Assembly: GCA_029204225.1 (NCBI GenBank)
Contig: MU835789.1
Coordinates: forward strand, 1 to 36,304
Origin: Diphasiastrum complanatum
Taxonomy: Eukaryota > Streptophyta > Lycopodiopsida > Lycopodiales > Lycopodiaceae
Length of the DNA: 36,304 nt
Direction: 5' to 3'
The notes below the pieces were generated by a model that searched no databases, was not told where the DNA came from, and worked only from the letters and a program-made list of their open reading frames with translations. The number at the start of each line of letters is the position of its first letter. The first letter of the stretch is position 1. The position numbers and the translations under genes are program-made. This document shows, in pieces, positions 10,816-20,209 of the stretch.

Positions 10816-11174
10816 GACATGTTCAGAATTGCTTTGCAAATACATTGAACAAGAGAGGAACAATACCCAATGTAAATGTATTGATTGTATTATACAAAAT
10901 GTCAACTATTCATCATCAGATCTTGTATCAGATTCTATGATAGTATTGTCATGAAGAAATTCTCTGCTAGCGTATGCATCTAATGTGTGCATTATCCTTA
11001 TTTCCACTAAGCTCAATATAAGTGGAATACAATGAATAATGGGAGCTCCTTAAAGGAACATTCCCATAAGTAAAGCGTAAAATGTTCAAAACATAAGATC
11101 TTTTGACAAAAATGATCTTATTGTCTTAACAAATGTATGTCTTCCTAAATAAAATGATAAAGCTTTAACTGCCA
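10816..11174. other. Intergenic stretch between convergent genes 1 and 2
   Basis: AT-rich DNA between two convergent relics. It likely holds their 3' ends. Minus-strand readings near 11100-11170 give short runs such as 'MAVKALSFYLGRH', but with stops, so I do not extend gene 2 into it. Confidence 0.35.
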
Positions 11175-12420
11175 TTATACTCTCCCCAACTGGCTCAGCT
11201 TGGAATGAGCAATACAGATCTCACTCTTCAAGAAATGCCGAAGATAGTGGCCCAGTCCACTGTCTCTCTGGAACGAGAATGCGTGTTGTCTGAAACCACC
11301 TCGTCTTGCAACAAAATCATCTATTATGAGAGCATCCTGCAATAGGAAATATGTTAGCAAAAACACATTCAGTGATTGAAAACATTCAAATGCAAGGAAG
11401 ATTAAACACTTACACATTCTTCATCATCAGCAGCATCCAGATCAGGATGATCAATATAATGACCACGTACTGAAGTGGAATCATCAGTGAAAAGCATTAA
11501 TGATGGATGAGGGAAGCCCATCTGGGATTGAAATGCCGTGAATTCTTCATCGGATGGTCTGCCTCACCCATCCTCAGCTATATTTGATAAAGTCTTATTC
11601 AGGCCTTCGTCACTGGTCATAAGACCCTCCCTCATCATCAAATCAATACCAACAACAAGGTTATCTGTCTCAAAATCTACAAAGTCGGAGAATTTGAAAA
11701 TTGTGCCTGATAATAAGCATAGAACCTTGTCCTCATGATAGTAAAAATTTTTACATAAATCAGCAGTTGTATATACATCATCATTAATATAATATACAGA
11801 CAAATTGAAAGACATTTTGAATCCTCCATAGATTTGGATTCATCATCAGATGTATTTTGGCCAATGAAAAAATCCAGAGAACATCAGTATTTAAATCAAT
11901 GAAAGTCACTTTCTTTATCAGGAGTGTCGATAAGAAAGTGACTGATATCCTTAATGGCTGACTGAACAGAGGAGGGTGCAAAAGGAGGGGGTCAGCAACA
12001 TGAAACTCATCATCATCTGGGATCTGAACTAAAGAAAAAGTATGAAACCACTCTGATATTCAACCAATCGACATTTCTTGTTGCAATACGGACAAATAGA
12101 ACTACTTTTGAAAAGATCAAACAATTTGGTGAACATTTTATCCAGTCTATGTCTAAAAGCTGGGAAGAATGAACAAAATCAGTATAATGCATGTACTGGA
12201 GTTGACCTATGGAGAAAACATGCTTGCTAAATATATCTCTGAATCTGACATAATGTTCATAAAATACGTTAGAATTTGATTGTGCAGTCTTGAAAACATG
12301 TAGATATGGCCTGAATAGGCTGTGGAAGTAGTCCAGATTTTCAGTAATCCCAAATTCACTTAGAAATGAACTCAAGCCTGATTTCGTGAGGATGATGAGG
12401 AAGAGGCTATGGCACTAGCG
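11175..12420 (-). pseudogene. Unidentified spliced gene (cluster gene 2)
   Basis: The minus-strand frame opens near 12375 ('SSFLSEFGITENLDYFHSLF'). It shifts near 12150, where another frame gives a CxxC-containing 'SSSICPYCNKKCRLVE', and again near 11990-11820. It resumes at 11815 ('YYINDDVYTTADLCKNFYYH'). A TGA at 11564-11566 interrupts it, but the same frame continues through 'GRPSDEEFTAFQSQMGF' and 'GHYIDHPDLDAADDEEC'. A canonical 77-base intron (GTAAGTG...ATTGCAG, 11413-11337) follows in phase 0. The last exon reads 'DALIIDDFVARRGGFRQH' and 'RDSGLGHYLRHFLKSE', with a stop at 11175. The middle is acidic (DDEE). I recognise no domain. It is divergent from the H3-like gene across 12421-13222. 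Confidence 0.45.
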
Positions 12421-13222
12421 TGAATATCGCACTTGTGCGCGCAGGAGAACTGAACCAAAACTAAAATCAAAATGGCGCAGAAGATGGATATGTACGGCAG
12501 ACAGATATAGAATATCGCACTTGTGCGCGAGTAGGTATACTTGCAAGCAAACAGACAGAAATGAGCGCGCACAAAAGCGATATGTCGCAAATTTGAGAAC
12601 GCAAAAAGTTTTTTTCGTGTCATTTATACTAAATTTTTGCACGTGTGGTCAACGGACTTATGACATGTGTCTACTTTCAATTCGACAACAAGCGTAGGCA
12701 CGTGTGAGATGACACCTGCACATGTGTGAAATGACACCTAGACACGTGTCACGTGTTCATTCGAGTGCTTATAAACACGTGTTGCTCTCGCATTCGATCG
12801 TACAAATTCCACACGTGTAGTGTGACAAAGTGACATGTGTCGCTCTCGCATTTGTCCGTACAACTCCCACATGTGACAAGACGTTCTTTCGTACGTGCGA
12901 AACCCGATATAAAATCATAAATTTCGATGAATGTTTTTCACTTTTTTTTCGCTCCGCATATCGCATTGTGCGTGCCGTTCACGATCAAAATTCCTCCTAG
13001 TACCTTCCATGCACAGGTCCGATACGACTTCCTACGTGTCACCCCATATCGCACTTGTGCGTCTTTCTTCAAATCTAATCGTTCTCTCTAATAATCGGCT
13101 CGCATAGATCCGATATACCATACATTCTGTCCGTACATAGCGGTCCTCTGCGAGTTCTTTACCATCCCTTCCTTCTCATCCTAACCTTCATGCACAAGTT
13201 CGCTATCACATAGTTCACGTCC
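12421..13222. promoter_or_regulatory. Putative divergent promoter block rich in G-boxes and short repeats
   Basis: This block lies between the 5' ends of cluster gene 2 (minus) and the H3-like gene (plus). Between 12640 and 12890 it holds at least five CACGTG G-box cores (near 12640, 12699, 12742, 12748, 12775 and 12815) plus several CACATGTG variants. A unit of about 58 bases with 'gctctcgcatt...cgtacaa...ccacacgtg' occurs at about 12782 and again, decayed, at about 12841. 'atatcgcacttgtgcg' occurs near 12424, 12511 and 13045, with a shortened form near 12958. G-boxes are bZIP/bHLH sites in plants. Promoter function is inferred from position and motif density. Confidence 0.45.
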
Positions 13223-13666
13223 ATGGATAGGAGAAAGTAGACAAGGAGACTTCTTTTCTCCTGACTCATTCTCATCTCTTGCGGTTGCCATCACACCTGT
13301 GCTAGACCTAGACGCAACCGCAGTAGGTGGCTCTCTGAGATGCAAGTATCAGAGGTCAACAGTTCTGTTGATCCCAAGAGCTCCATTCTACCGTGCTGTC
13401 CGGAACATAACAACAAATGATCTCGGACAACACGTTAGATTCACACCGAGTGCTCTTCAGCCCTTCAGGCTGCTGAAGATTATATTAGCCTTTTCTTTGA
13501 GGATTCTTTTTTGTTTACCATCCATACCAAGAGGGTTACCATAATGCCCAAGGATTTTCAGCTTCTGATGAGAATGAGGGATAGGTACTGTAGGTTACAT
13601 GTATCTCAGCCTGCTGCTCCTAGACCAACTCCTGTAGATAGGACTCATCTTCCTACGAAGTCCTAG
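13223..13666 (+). pseudogene. Histone H3-like pseudogene (CENH3-like loop 1)
   Basis: The ATG at 13223 gives M-D-R-R-K-stop-T-R-R, aligning with the H3 start MARTKQTAR (Gln codon CAG to TAG). After a frame change the histone fold follows: 'KYQRSTVLLIPRAPFYRAVR' then '[13 protein letters not shown]' (helix N, helix 1, loop 1). A one-base loss near 13450-13460 comes next, then '[14 protein letters not shown]' (helix 2) and '[15 protein letters not shown]' (helix 3). Between the Ile of 'RNI' and the 'RF' there are nine residues, against eight in canonical H3. A longer loop 1, 'LLIP' and 'KDFxL' are features of plant centromeric H3, while 'VTIMPKD' is canonical. Helix 3 runs on into about 27 extra residues ('[15 protein letters not shown]...') to a stop at 13664. 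The N-terminal tail is short and broken. No intron is visible. An H3 fold is likely; CENH3 identity is uncertain. Confidence 0.7.
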
Positions 13667-13950
13667 GAAGCAGACAGCCCCCAAGCGTGCTCCTAAACAA
13701 AGTGAAGCCTATCCCAAAATCCATTGTAGATCATGTTGTTGATAATGCTGTAAATATATACCTCTGTTTTGGATACTCCTAATATTGCTATAGATACTAC
13801 ACTCCACCTCCTCCTCCTCCTCTCAATTTCTATACATATAGATTCGGATGATTATCTTAAATTTGAAAGACATATCGGATGCTATAGATACAATTGGTAC
13901 TCCTTTTTTTTTAGACTAGAAGAACTTGATTTAGTATTAATTAGAGTTCT
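13667..13950 (+). other. Degraded linker between the H3-like and protease parts
   Basis: A shifted plus frame just after the H3 stop reads a basic, H3-tail-like '[18 protein letters not shown]'. This is followed by 'YTSVLDTPNIAIDTTLH' and a CTC/CTCCTC run that reads as prolines in one frame. Frames change repeatedly. This could be a basic, proline-rich linker that once joined the histone fold to the protease, or the start of a separate protease gene. Confidence 0.35.
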
Positions 13951-14912
13951 AGATTGCTGGATCTCAGAGACAGACGGACTTCTATCAGTGATCCTGTGAT
14001 AGAGTCCGGGCTGACACTCTTGCAATTGACATTGCAAGAGATTCATCAACGAGTTGTTGGTGCTGAGTAACTTTCTGCTCCAGGCCTTCAAGGAGAATAA
14101 TGACACATTGTCACAGTGTTTGACAAGTGGATTCACACCAGCAACAAAGTATCTGGTCATTCCTTATCATACCAAGTAAGATATATTAAGTGCTTCTTCC
14201 TGTTTTTTGCATTAACAGTGACATTTTCAATTTAAATAGTTCTCGAAATTGCCGCTAAAGTACTTTCAATCTTATTTTGCATTGACCACTAGAGTTTTAA
14301 CCTGATTTTTATGAAGAGATCTATAAATAATATTATTAAATGTTCTTGTGTCAAGATGAATTCGGCGAGAAATATGCATACGATGTAGATATATTCATTC
14401 ATATCTAAAAAATATTTCCTACAAACGTTCCCCATTCCGTGGACTGGCAGATCGTCAGCTTGGAGGTAAACTCTTTTTTCTTAATAGTATTTTGAAATCA
14501 GTATTCTAATGAAATATTTTCAATCTAATTCATTCTATTTCATAATTGATTTCTTGTGTGCTGAATTATTTTGCAGTCACCCCAGCAAAATGATTCATTC
14601 AGTTGTGGGTGGTACACATTGTACAATGCCAAGCTATTTTTGAGCGGTTCATCCTTCAACAAGATGTTGATATTTCTAAGGTAATAAATTCTGTTTATTC
14701 TTATTTTGGAATCATGATTAGTTTTCTATTCTGGTGATGTTATTGGCCTACTAATACATGAATGTTCTATTTTGCAGTTTACACTTCCTGAGTACACATC
14801 AAGCCAGGTGTACAGATTTAGACAAGAAATTATCCTGAGTATACTGGCTCGAGCAAGGCTTCAGCCTCCCGTTATTGATGATGGTGCAATGGATGATGTA
14901 GTACTAAATTAA
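13951..14912 (+). pseudogene. Ulp1/C48-type cysteine protease pseudogene, copy 1
   Basis: The relic is spliced. The first exon-like piece (to 14175, then GTAAGA) reads 'TSISDPVIESGLTLLQL' and, after a frame shift, 'RFINELLVLSNFLLQAFKEN' and 'TKYLVIPYHT'. Near 14280 there is 'H-stop-P-L-E-F', matching the catalytic HWxL with TGG changed to TGA. A piece to about 14470 follows. The exon 14577-14680 has 'QQNDSFSCGWYTLYNAK', with the Gln and nucleophile Cys of the Ulp1 oxyanion/active site. The last exon, 14778-14912, reads 'FTLPEYTSSQVYRFRQEI' and stops at TAA. Introns 14681-14777 and before 14577 have GT...TTTGCAG borders. Ulp1-type enzymes cut SUMO-like tags, and plant transposons (for example some MULEs and CACTAs) carry such domains. 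The stops and shifts make this copy dead. Confidence 0.65.
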
Positions 14913-15278
14913 GATCAGAAAAAAATATAGATAGCATAGAACAAAAATACATGTATAGATTCATAGAAAAATATACATTGATATATCAAATGCTGCTCCA
15001 GTCTATGAATTTGGGAGCACAAAATACATGTACAAATGCCTAGCTTGGGCTTTCATTTATTGAATGAAAGGGTGTATACACAGATTTTTACTAAAGTTTA
15101 TTTGAAACTATTGTTCTCCCACAATGATGTTGTAGGTAGATCTTTGCAGCACGTTATCAGCTCCTGTCTTTTTCGCATCTGTGACATGGCAAATATTAGT
15201 GAATGTGCAATTGTAAATGATGACATTTTCTATTTATTTTGTTCTATTTTGAAATGAAAATAAACATAAAGTACTTAC
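14913..15278. other. Stretch between convergent genes 3 and 4
   Basis: AT-rich DNA. The plus-strand open frame at 15036-15257 has no recognisable residues and partly mirrors the intron and 3' side of the minus-strand gene 4. Nothing else is visible. Confidence 0.35.
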
Positions 15279-16400
15279 GAGTCTTCCGCTGATGATAATT
15301 TGAAAATATGTTGGTAGATTGGTTTGTAATAGCATGAGCTCTGTTCTGATAAAATCAAGCTTCCAGTGCTCTTTCACCTCAACCATAGTCAAATATATCT
15401 CATTGTAGATAATGCTTATCTTCATTCGGTTTGTGTGACCATTTAGTTCAAAGTCTTGATCCAGTGGTAGCCATGTACCTTCAATTTTCTTGTATCTCTG
15501 GTAGCTAAATGTGAGACTGAGCATTTGCTTCGATATGATAACAAAAATCATTGACTTTTTGATCCTGCATTCTATGTCATTATTTGTTACTATCCCAGCC
15601 TTGATCCATGAGATCTGACAACATTTGATAAATCCTTGCAAACAAATAAAGTTGGTGTCCTACGAACACTAGCACTCGAGAAAAAATCAACAAATGTATG
15701 CAATGAGATAAACCAACTTAGGTGAACAATTTTGGAGCCTGTGCTTATCTTCATAGCATTTTAATATCAATGAGTAGCTTGTATCTCAAGGATTCAGAAA
15801 CAATGCTGTCAGGAGTAGGCCACTCATCATCACTTTGAAAACTAGGCAATACATCAGAGTCACGTCTAATATTTTTGCAAGTGATTGTGCGGGCTCCCAT
15901 TCACTTATGCATGATGGATATAATCTGAAAGAAAAAAACAATGTTGAAGCATTTAAATCATAATCTGAAGAGCATCAATAAAGGAAATCACCTATGATTG
16001 CTGTAGAGTGCATATGTTTTGATATACTTACAATTACATTTTTGATGATCATGAGGATTGATATCATGTACTTTGATTTCTGAATGCATATATACATGTT
16101 GCACTAAGACTTCGAATATCGATTGACCTCCCGGGGTAGTCTTAAACTCCAAAATTTTTGCTTTTCCAATAAGTTTTGTAAGTCATTTTTGTTCTTTCTT
16201 TTGCTGAAAATTGCCCTTTGATGATGGATGCAGCAATACCCATGAGTTCTTCGTATATTTTGTTGGCTTCCAGTTTACTTCATCTTTCCATTATAAAGAA
16301 TCACAGAATCGATTGTAGATCTGGGTCTCCTGCCATTGCTATTTCAAAGCTTGGGCCAATCTCTCTGATATGTTACTTGATTTTAATTTCGTATTTAATC
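15279..16400 (-). pseudogene. Unidentified spliced gene (cluster gene 4)
   Basis: On the minus strand a first exon (about 16340-16032) reads 'MAGDPDLQSI', 'LEANKIYEELMGIAASIIKG', 'FSAKERTKMTYK' and, after a shift, 'KTTPGGQSIFEVLVQHVYMH'. A donor GTAAGTAT and a 107-base intron (16031-15925, ending TTTCTTTCAG) follow. The next exon reads 'GARTITCKNIRRDSDVLPSF', 'SDDEWPTPDSIVSESLRYKL', then after a shift 'KIVHLSWFISLHTFVDFF' and 'RRTPTLFVCKDLSNVV'. It continues with 'IVTNNDIECRIKKSMIF', 'IEGTWLPLDQDFELNGHT' and 'LDFIRTELMLLQTNLPTYFQ', ending at a donor-like GTAAGTAC (15278). I do not recognise the family. It converges on the protease gene. At least three stops or shifts show it is broken. Confidence 0.45.
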
Positions 16401-16797
16401 TAATGTGAATGCCAACATAGTCACAGTTACTGCGTATACCATATTTTATGTAACTGCACATACTATTTCTATAACTGTAACTAGTATAGTTAGAAAATTT
16501 CATTATACTAACCAACATAGTAAAGTAGATTTAACTTGAGATTGACGTCGGGCAGATTAGCACGTGTCGGACAGGAAAAAGAAACCAATGGGATATGTCC
16601 ATGCTGCCCGGACACAAATTTCAAAGTTTTCTATACTGCATTTTTTATTTTTTAATTGAACTACGTTAGATTTCAAATGTGCATTTTGATTGGGCCTAGT
16701 GACGGTCGAAACTAAAGAAAAAAAATAAAAGTATCTTTACAAAGGGTCTTTTTGATATTGAGAACTCCTCTAATGATCTAGCATTATTCAAAACAAA
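16401..16797. other. Intergenic stretch with a GC-rich inverted repeat
   Basis: Mostly AT-rich. 'gtcgggcag' (about 16549) and 'ctgcccggac' (about 16604) form a stem of 9-10 pairs around roughly 45 bases that also contain a G-box-like 'cacgtg'. The stem could be the palindromic end of a small DNA element or a chance hairpin. No coding signal is seen. Confidence 0.4.
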
Positions 16798-16930
16798 GAA
16801 CCTTCGACTTATGTTGAAGCGAAGGATGATGACATTTGGGTCAAGGCCATGGAAGAGGAGATGGAGTCAATTGTTAAGCATAGCACATGGGACTTAGTGG
16901 AACCACCAGTTGGCACGAAACCCTACTGTT
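16798..16930 (+). pseudogene. Ty1/Copia RT N-terminal relic
   Basis: The frame reads 'EPSTYVEAKDDDIWVKAMEE' followed by 'EMESIVKHSTWDLVEPPVG' and 'KPYC', the start of the RVT_2 reverse transcriptase domain of plant Copia. It is cut at about 16928, where the repeated element starting 'tgttgggaatttgatg' begins, so no catalytic YVDD region follows. Confidence 0.85.
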
Positions 16931-17245
16931 GGGAATTTGATGTTTCAAACCATTCTCAAAACGATGTTCGATTGGATGCACCAACTACAACACCAAGCAG
17001 CTTCTTTACGAAATTTTTAGAATTCCGCCTCTCCACTAGTTGGATTCAATTGACAAGTCATGTCTCTGAATCCTCTTACAGTTTCAAGCTTGGCAAGCTC
17101 TGTATACTAGAAGCTGTGCACCAGTGCTTCACTTTCCGCCTTCAACCTGCTGTAAACCCCGAACTCTCAAAAGACTTCTCTTCTCCCGAAGCTCTCTCAA
17201 CGACAACGTTGTACTGAGTATACTCCCTGTACGTCCCTGATACCA

Positions 17246-17520
17246 ACTTAGAATTTGGTTCAAATAGGATTATAGATCACGCTACACAGTAACACAGACA
17301 AAAAGCACTCTCCACACCAAGCTCACGTAGCAACTATATTTCTCAAAATCAAAATATACTGTACATATAGTTCTTCACTAAGGCAATCCATGCATGGCCC
17401 AGGTTGCCATTGACGGGACACGTGTCCCGTCGACTCGCCTGTGGCGAGGCCAACTGATACTTATCCACTGATAGGACCCATAGTACAGTAACACAATAGT
17501 TCTACTTTAATTCTAACTCA
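17246..17520 (-). mobile_element. LTR-like block beside a decayed primer-binding site
   Basis: Next to 'ctgatacca' the block starts 'acttagaatttgg' (a decayed TGTTAGAATT) and ends 'aattctaac' near 17518, giving inverted ends. The order places the 5' LTR on the right and the internal part to the left, a minus-strand element. The second copy keeps the primer site 'gctctgatacca' (20507-20518) in perfect form but has lost the far LTR end. Confidence 0.5.
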
Positions 17521-18422
17521 ATCCCCTACCAAAGACTTCCTAACAATTAGCTTCCATTAAGAGGGCAACAAGAACTTGATTAAAGCAACGTGTTTGATTG
17601 AAACATATTTCCATATAGATTCTCACCATCCGGATGCATCTCATAATATATTTGGTGGGTGAGGAGGATACTTTTAGTAATTCATTTGATTGGACCTTTT
17701 ATCCACATTTAATTAGTCAATCCAAGTCTAATAGTATGGGCACTTATATTGTCATCATAGGTACTATCTTTAGCTAATGAGTGTATTTTTAATAATTTAA
17801 AAAAAAAATGAAAGGATTTGTAAGACAAATTGCAAGACCCAAGGAAAGAGGGTAACTAGTGCAAGAATCCATGGTATGCATCATAACGTTTTCTCATATC
17901 GGTTCTAGTGTTCCTTAGCTTTGGGATGAAGGAAGATGATCATGTGGTTGGAGAGATTCTCAAAGAAATGGACTCGATAAGATAATAAGTGAGTTTCTTA
18001 AGAAAAATGGTATATAAGTTTTGAATTCTTAATAATAATAAAAATGTAAAGTGGATCTTAAAATGTGAAGAAGGCAAAGCCCATAGAACAATTGCTAGAA
18101 GCACATTGAGGAATTATAGAAGGCAACCATACCCTAATGACCTTGTTGTTCTCCCCTAAAATGCCACTTGATTGGCTAGAGGATGCTCTTAGACAAGCCA
18201 AAGCAAATGGCAAGTAACAAAGAGAGAGTGAGAATTTGTATAAAGACCCTAAAGGATTACCCCTAAGATGAGGATAGGAGAATACAATAAAAGCGACAAT
18301 GGAGCCAAACCACCCAACCAATCCTAGATCAAACCTGGATCTAGCCCCAAGCCATGCCATGTGAAAGCTAGAGGAGAAGAGAAAACTGGTAACCTAAACC
18401 CAATATGTCGATGGGAGAATCC

Positions 18423-18656
18423 CTACTTCATTATATAGAGAGTAGAGTCCTGTGCGGACTGGTTCTCCAACTTTGAGGGTGATTGAGAACCTTGTTCCTC
18501 CAAATTTATTTGCTTAGTTTGTTCATGTCCAATTTGCAAGCGCAGAGCAATAATTTGTTCTTCCAAGTTTGAAATATCGACCTCAAGTTGTGCTATCTCT
18601 GCCAAAAGCTCCTCGGCCTTCCATAGACGATATGTTAGAAAAAAGTACAATTCCAC
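18423..18656 (-). pseudogene. Captured leucine-zipper fragment resembling MIP1/DUF547 proteins
   Basis: A 77-codon minus-strand frame contains 'ELLAEIAQLEVDISNLEEQI' followed by 'IALRLQIGHEQTK'. The heptad pattern of Leu/Ile and the 'EL.AEIA.LE.....LE..I..L' spacing resemble the leucine-zipper (Lzipper-MIP1) region found before DUF547 in plant MIP1-like proteins. Only this segment is present: there is no DUF547 part and no convincing start. It lies within the part of the long repeat copy that is absent from the short copy, as expected for a host exon picked up by a mobile element or lost from the other copy. Another coiled-coil source is possible. Confidence 0.5.
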
Positions 18657-19015
18657 GCTTTTAAAATGTCCAAACTAGTTTTTCTCAAAGACTACCAAGA
18701 ACTTGCGTAGACGAAATACGGTCACATGCTCAAAGGCATCTAAGTGCTAGGCAACATAGTCCCAACTCCTATGCATAATTTGAAACACGTAGTTTTAAGG
18801 TTCAGGGTTAAGGAGGTACATGAGGAAGAAACCATGCAACCCCCATGCAGGTCAACTATAAATAGATCACGTCTCTTCATGCAGTCCTCATGCCTATATC
18901 TGTCACATGTACATGCAATACTCCCTATGTCTCAATTAGAGTGTCTGGGTCCTCTCAAGGTAATTAGTCACAAACAGGCCTTGACTTGGAATTAAATCTC
19001 GACGTGACCAATAAT

Positions 19016-20209
19016 CTTGAGCATTGGAGGGCCGGTCTACCATATTAGGACTATTCCAGGTCCTTAACCAAATATGGCCATAACATTCTTTCCTCCTTGA
19101 ACTGCTTCTATCCTTAGAAACTCCTCAAACAGGAAAGAATTACAAGAATAGTTCCTTTAACTTTCAATATTAATCGAGAAAATCATTATCCTTAGTTTGA
19201 CTTTCATATCAAACAATTACTCAGATAAAACCTATTTCCAATTGTTAATCTCTGTTTTTCAAGTCTGAAAAGTACACTAAGCGATAAATTTCTCAACTAG
19301 ATTACACTCAACACAAGTTACTAACATCACCCTCATGTAAAATGCTTACATGAACCACTGAGTGAAATATTCCCTAACTTAGGAGATTAAAGCTAAAAAA
19401 TAATAATAATTACAGTCTGAAATTATTCACAAACTCTAGCAGACAATTCATAAAAGCTTCCAAGTACAACTATTATTAGAATCTAATTCTAAGATATGAT
19501 AATTCATTCAACTATAATCTCTAGGAGAATAATTAAGATATTAATACTCAACTCTGAGTATCCTAGATACTCTTTTGAGTTAAATGCTCCTATTTCTAGC
19601 ACCAAATGTAAGAATATAGCATTCATTCATCTTAATACACTTGTCTGTCCCCTATGGTAACTAGAGATCCAATCAAAAAACTATACTCGAGCATCTGTAG
19701 ACCATAACGATTCGTCAATCATAATTTTTTGGAATCCAAAATCATACTTAATCATTTACAAGATATGAGTATATGTTCAACATAACTAAGGAAAAGTAAG
19801 AATCATTCCAAAATCTTCCACTAAGAAAATACTGGAGTTAGGAATATTTTCAAACATGATTCTTTAACTGAAGTGCAAGATTCAAGTTCTATAAACCATT
19901 GGTAATTAAAGACTGAACGCATACCAAAATGACAATCATCTTCAACTACAAAAAACTCTTTTTCTCTCTAGCTATGGCTGCACCCTTGGATTTGCTCCAA
20001 TTCCCTCAGCTCCTCACGATTGGTCATGACTTCTGGGAATTAGCTTTTTGCACTAGGGCACCCTCCTAGACGCATTGGTTCAGAATGGAAAGAAAACACT
20101 ACTTTGTGCTTCCAGACCCTAGACCAGGGTTTTTCTTGTAAATTTGATCTTGGTTGATTGTTTATAGCTCTATGGCTGGCCAATCCTCTTTCTTTGAGGT
20201 CGCCCTACT
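19016..20209. other. Unassigned AT-rich stretch between the paired elements
   Basis: No coding frame of note. A phrase 'tctagcaccaaatgtaag' near 19593 has the layout of a primer site followed by a TG-starting LTR on the minus strand, but the primer does not match the Copia type and no matching LTR end is found. I leave it unassigned. Confidence 0.35.

Larger units (their letters stand above)
16928..19015 (-). repeat. Long copy of a paired element (with LTR and zipper fragment)
   Basis: Positions 16928-17480 match 20210-20757, 18306-18410 match 20758-20860 and 18825-19015 match 20880-21055. The short copy lacks 17481-18305 and about 18430-18825. A minus-strand primer-site-like 'ctgatacca' (17237) adjoins an LTR-like block. 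Open frames read on the plus strand in 16928-17217 are near-identical between copies only because the DNA is duplicated. I do not recognise them as protein families. Confidence 0.75.

Noticed and set aside
16849-17217. 122-codon open frame
   Set aside because: It joins a genuine Copia RT start to unrelated element DNA at 16928; the second half is not a protein.
18058-18360. 100-codon minus-strand open frame
   Set aside because: No recognisable residues; part of it is in the duplicated element and is disrupted in the short copy.
19592-19620. Primer site and LTR start on the minus strand
   Set aside because: The primer does not match the Met-tRNA type, and no LTR end or coding region supports it.
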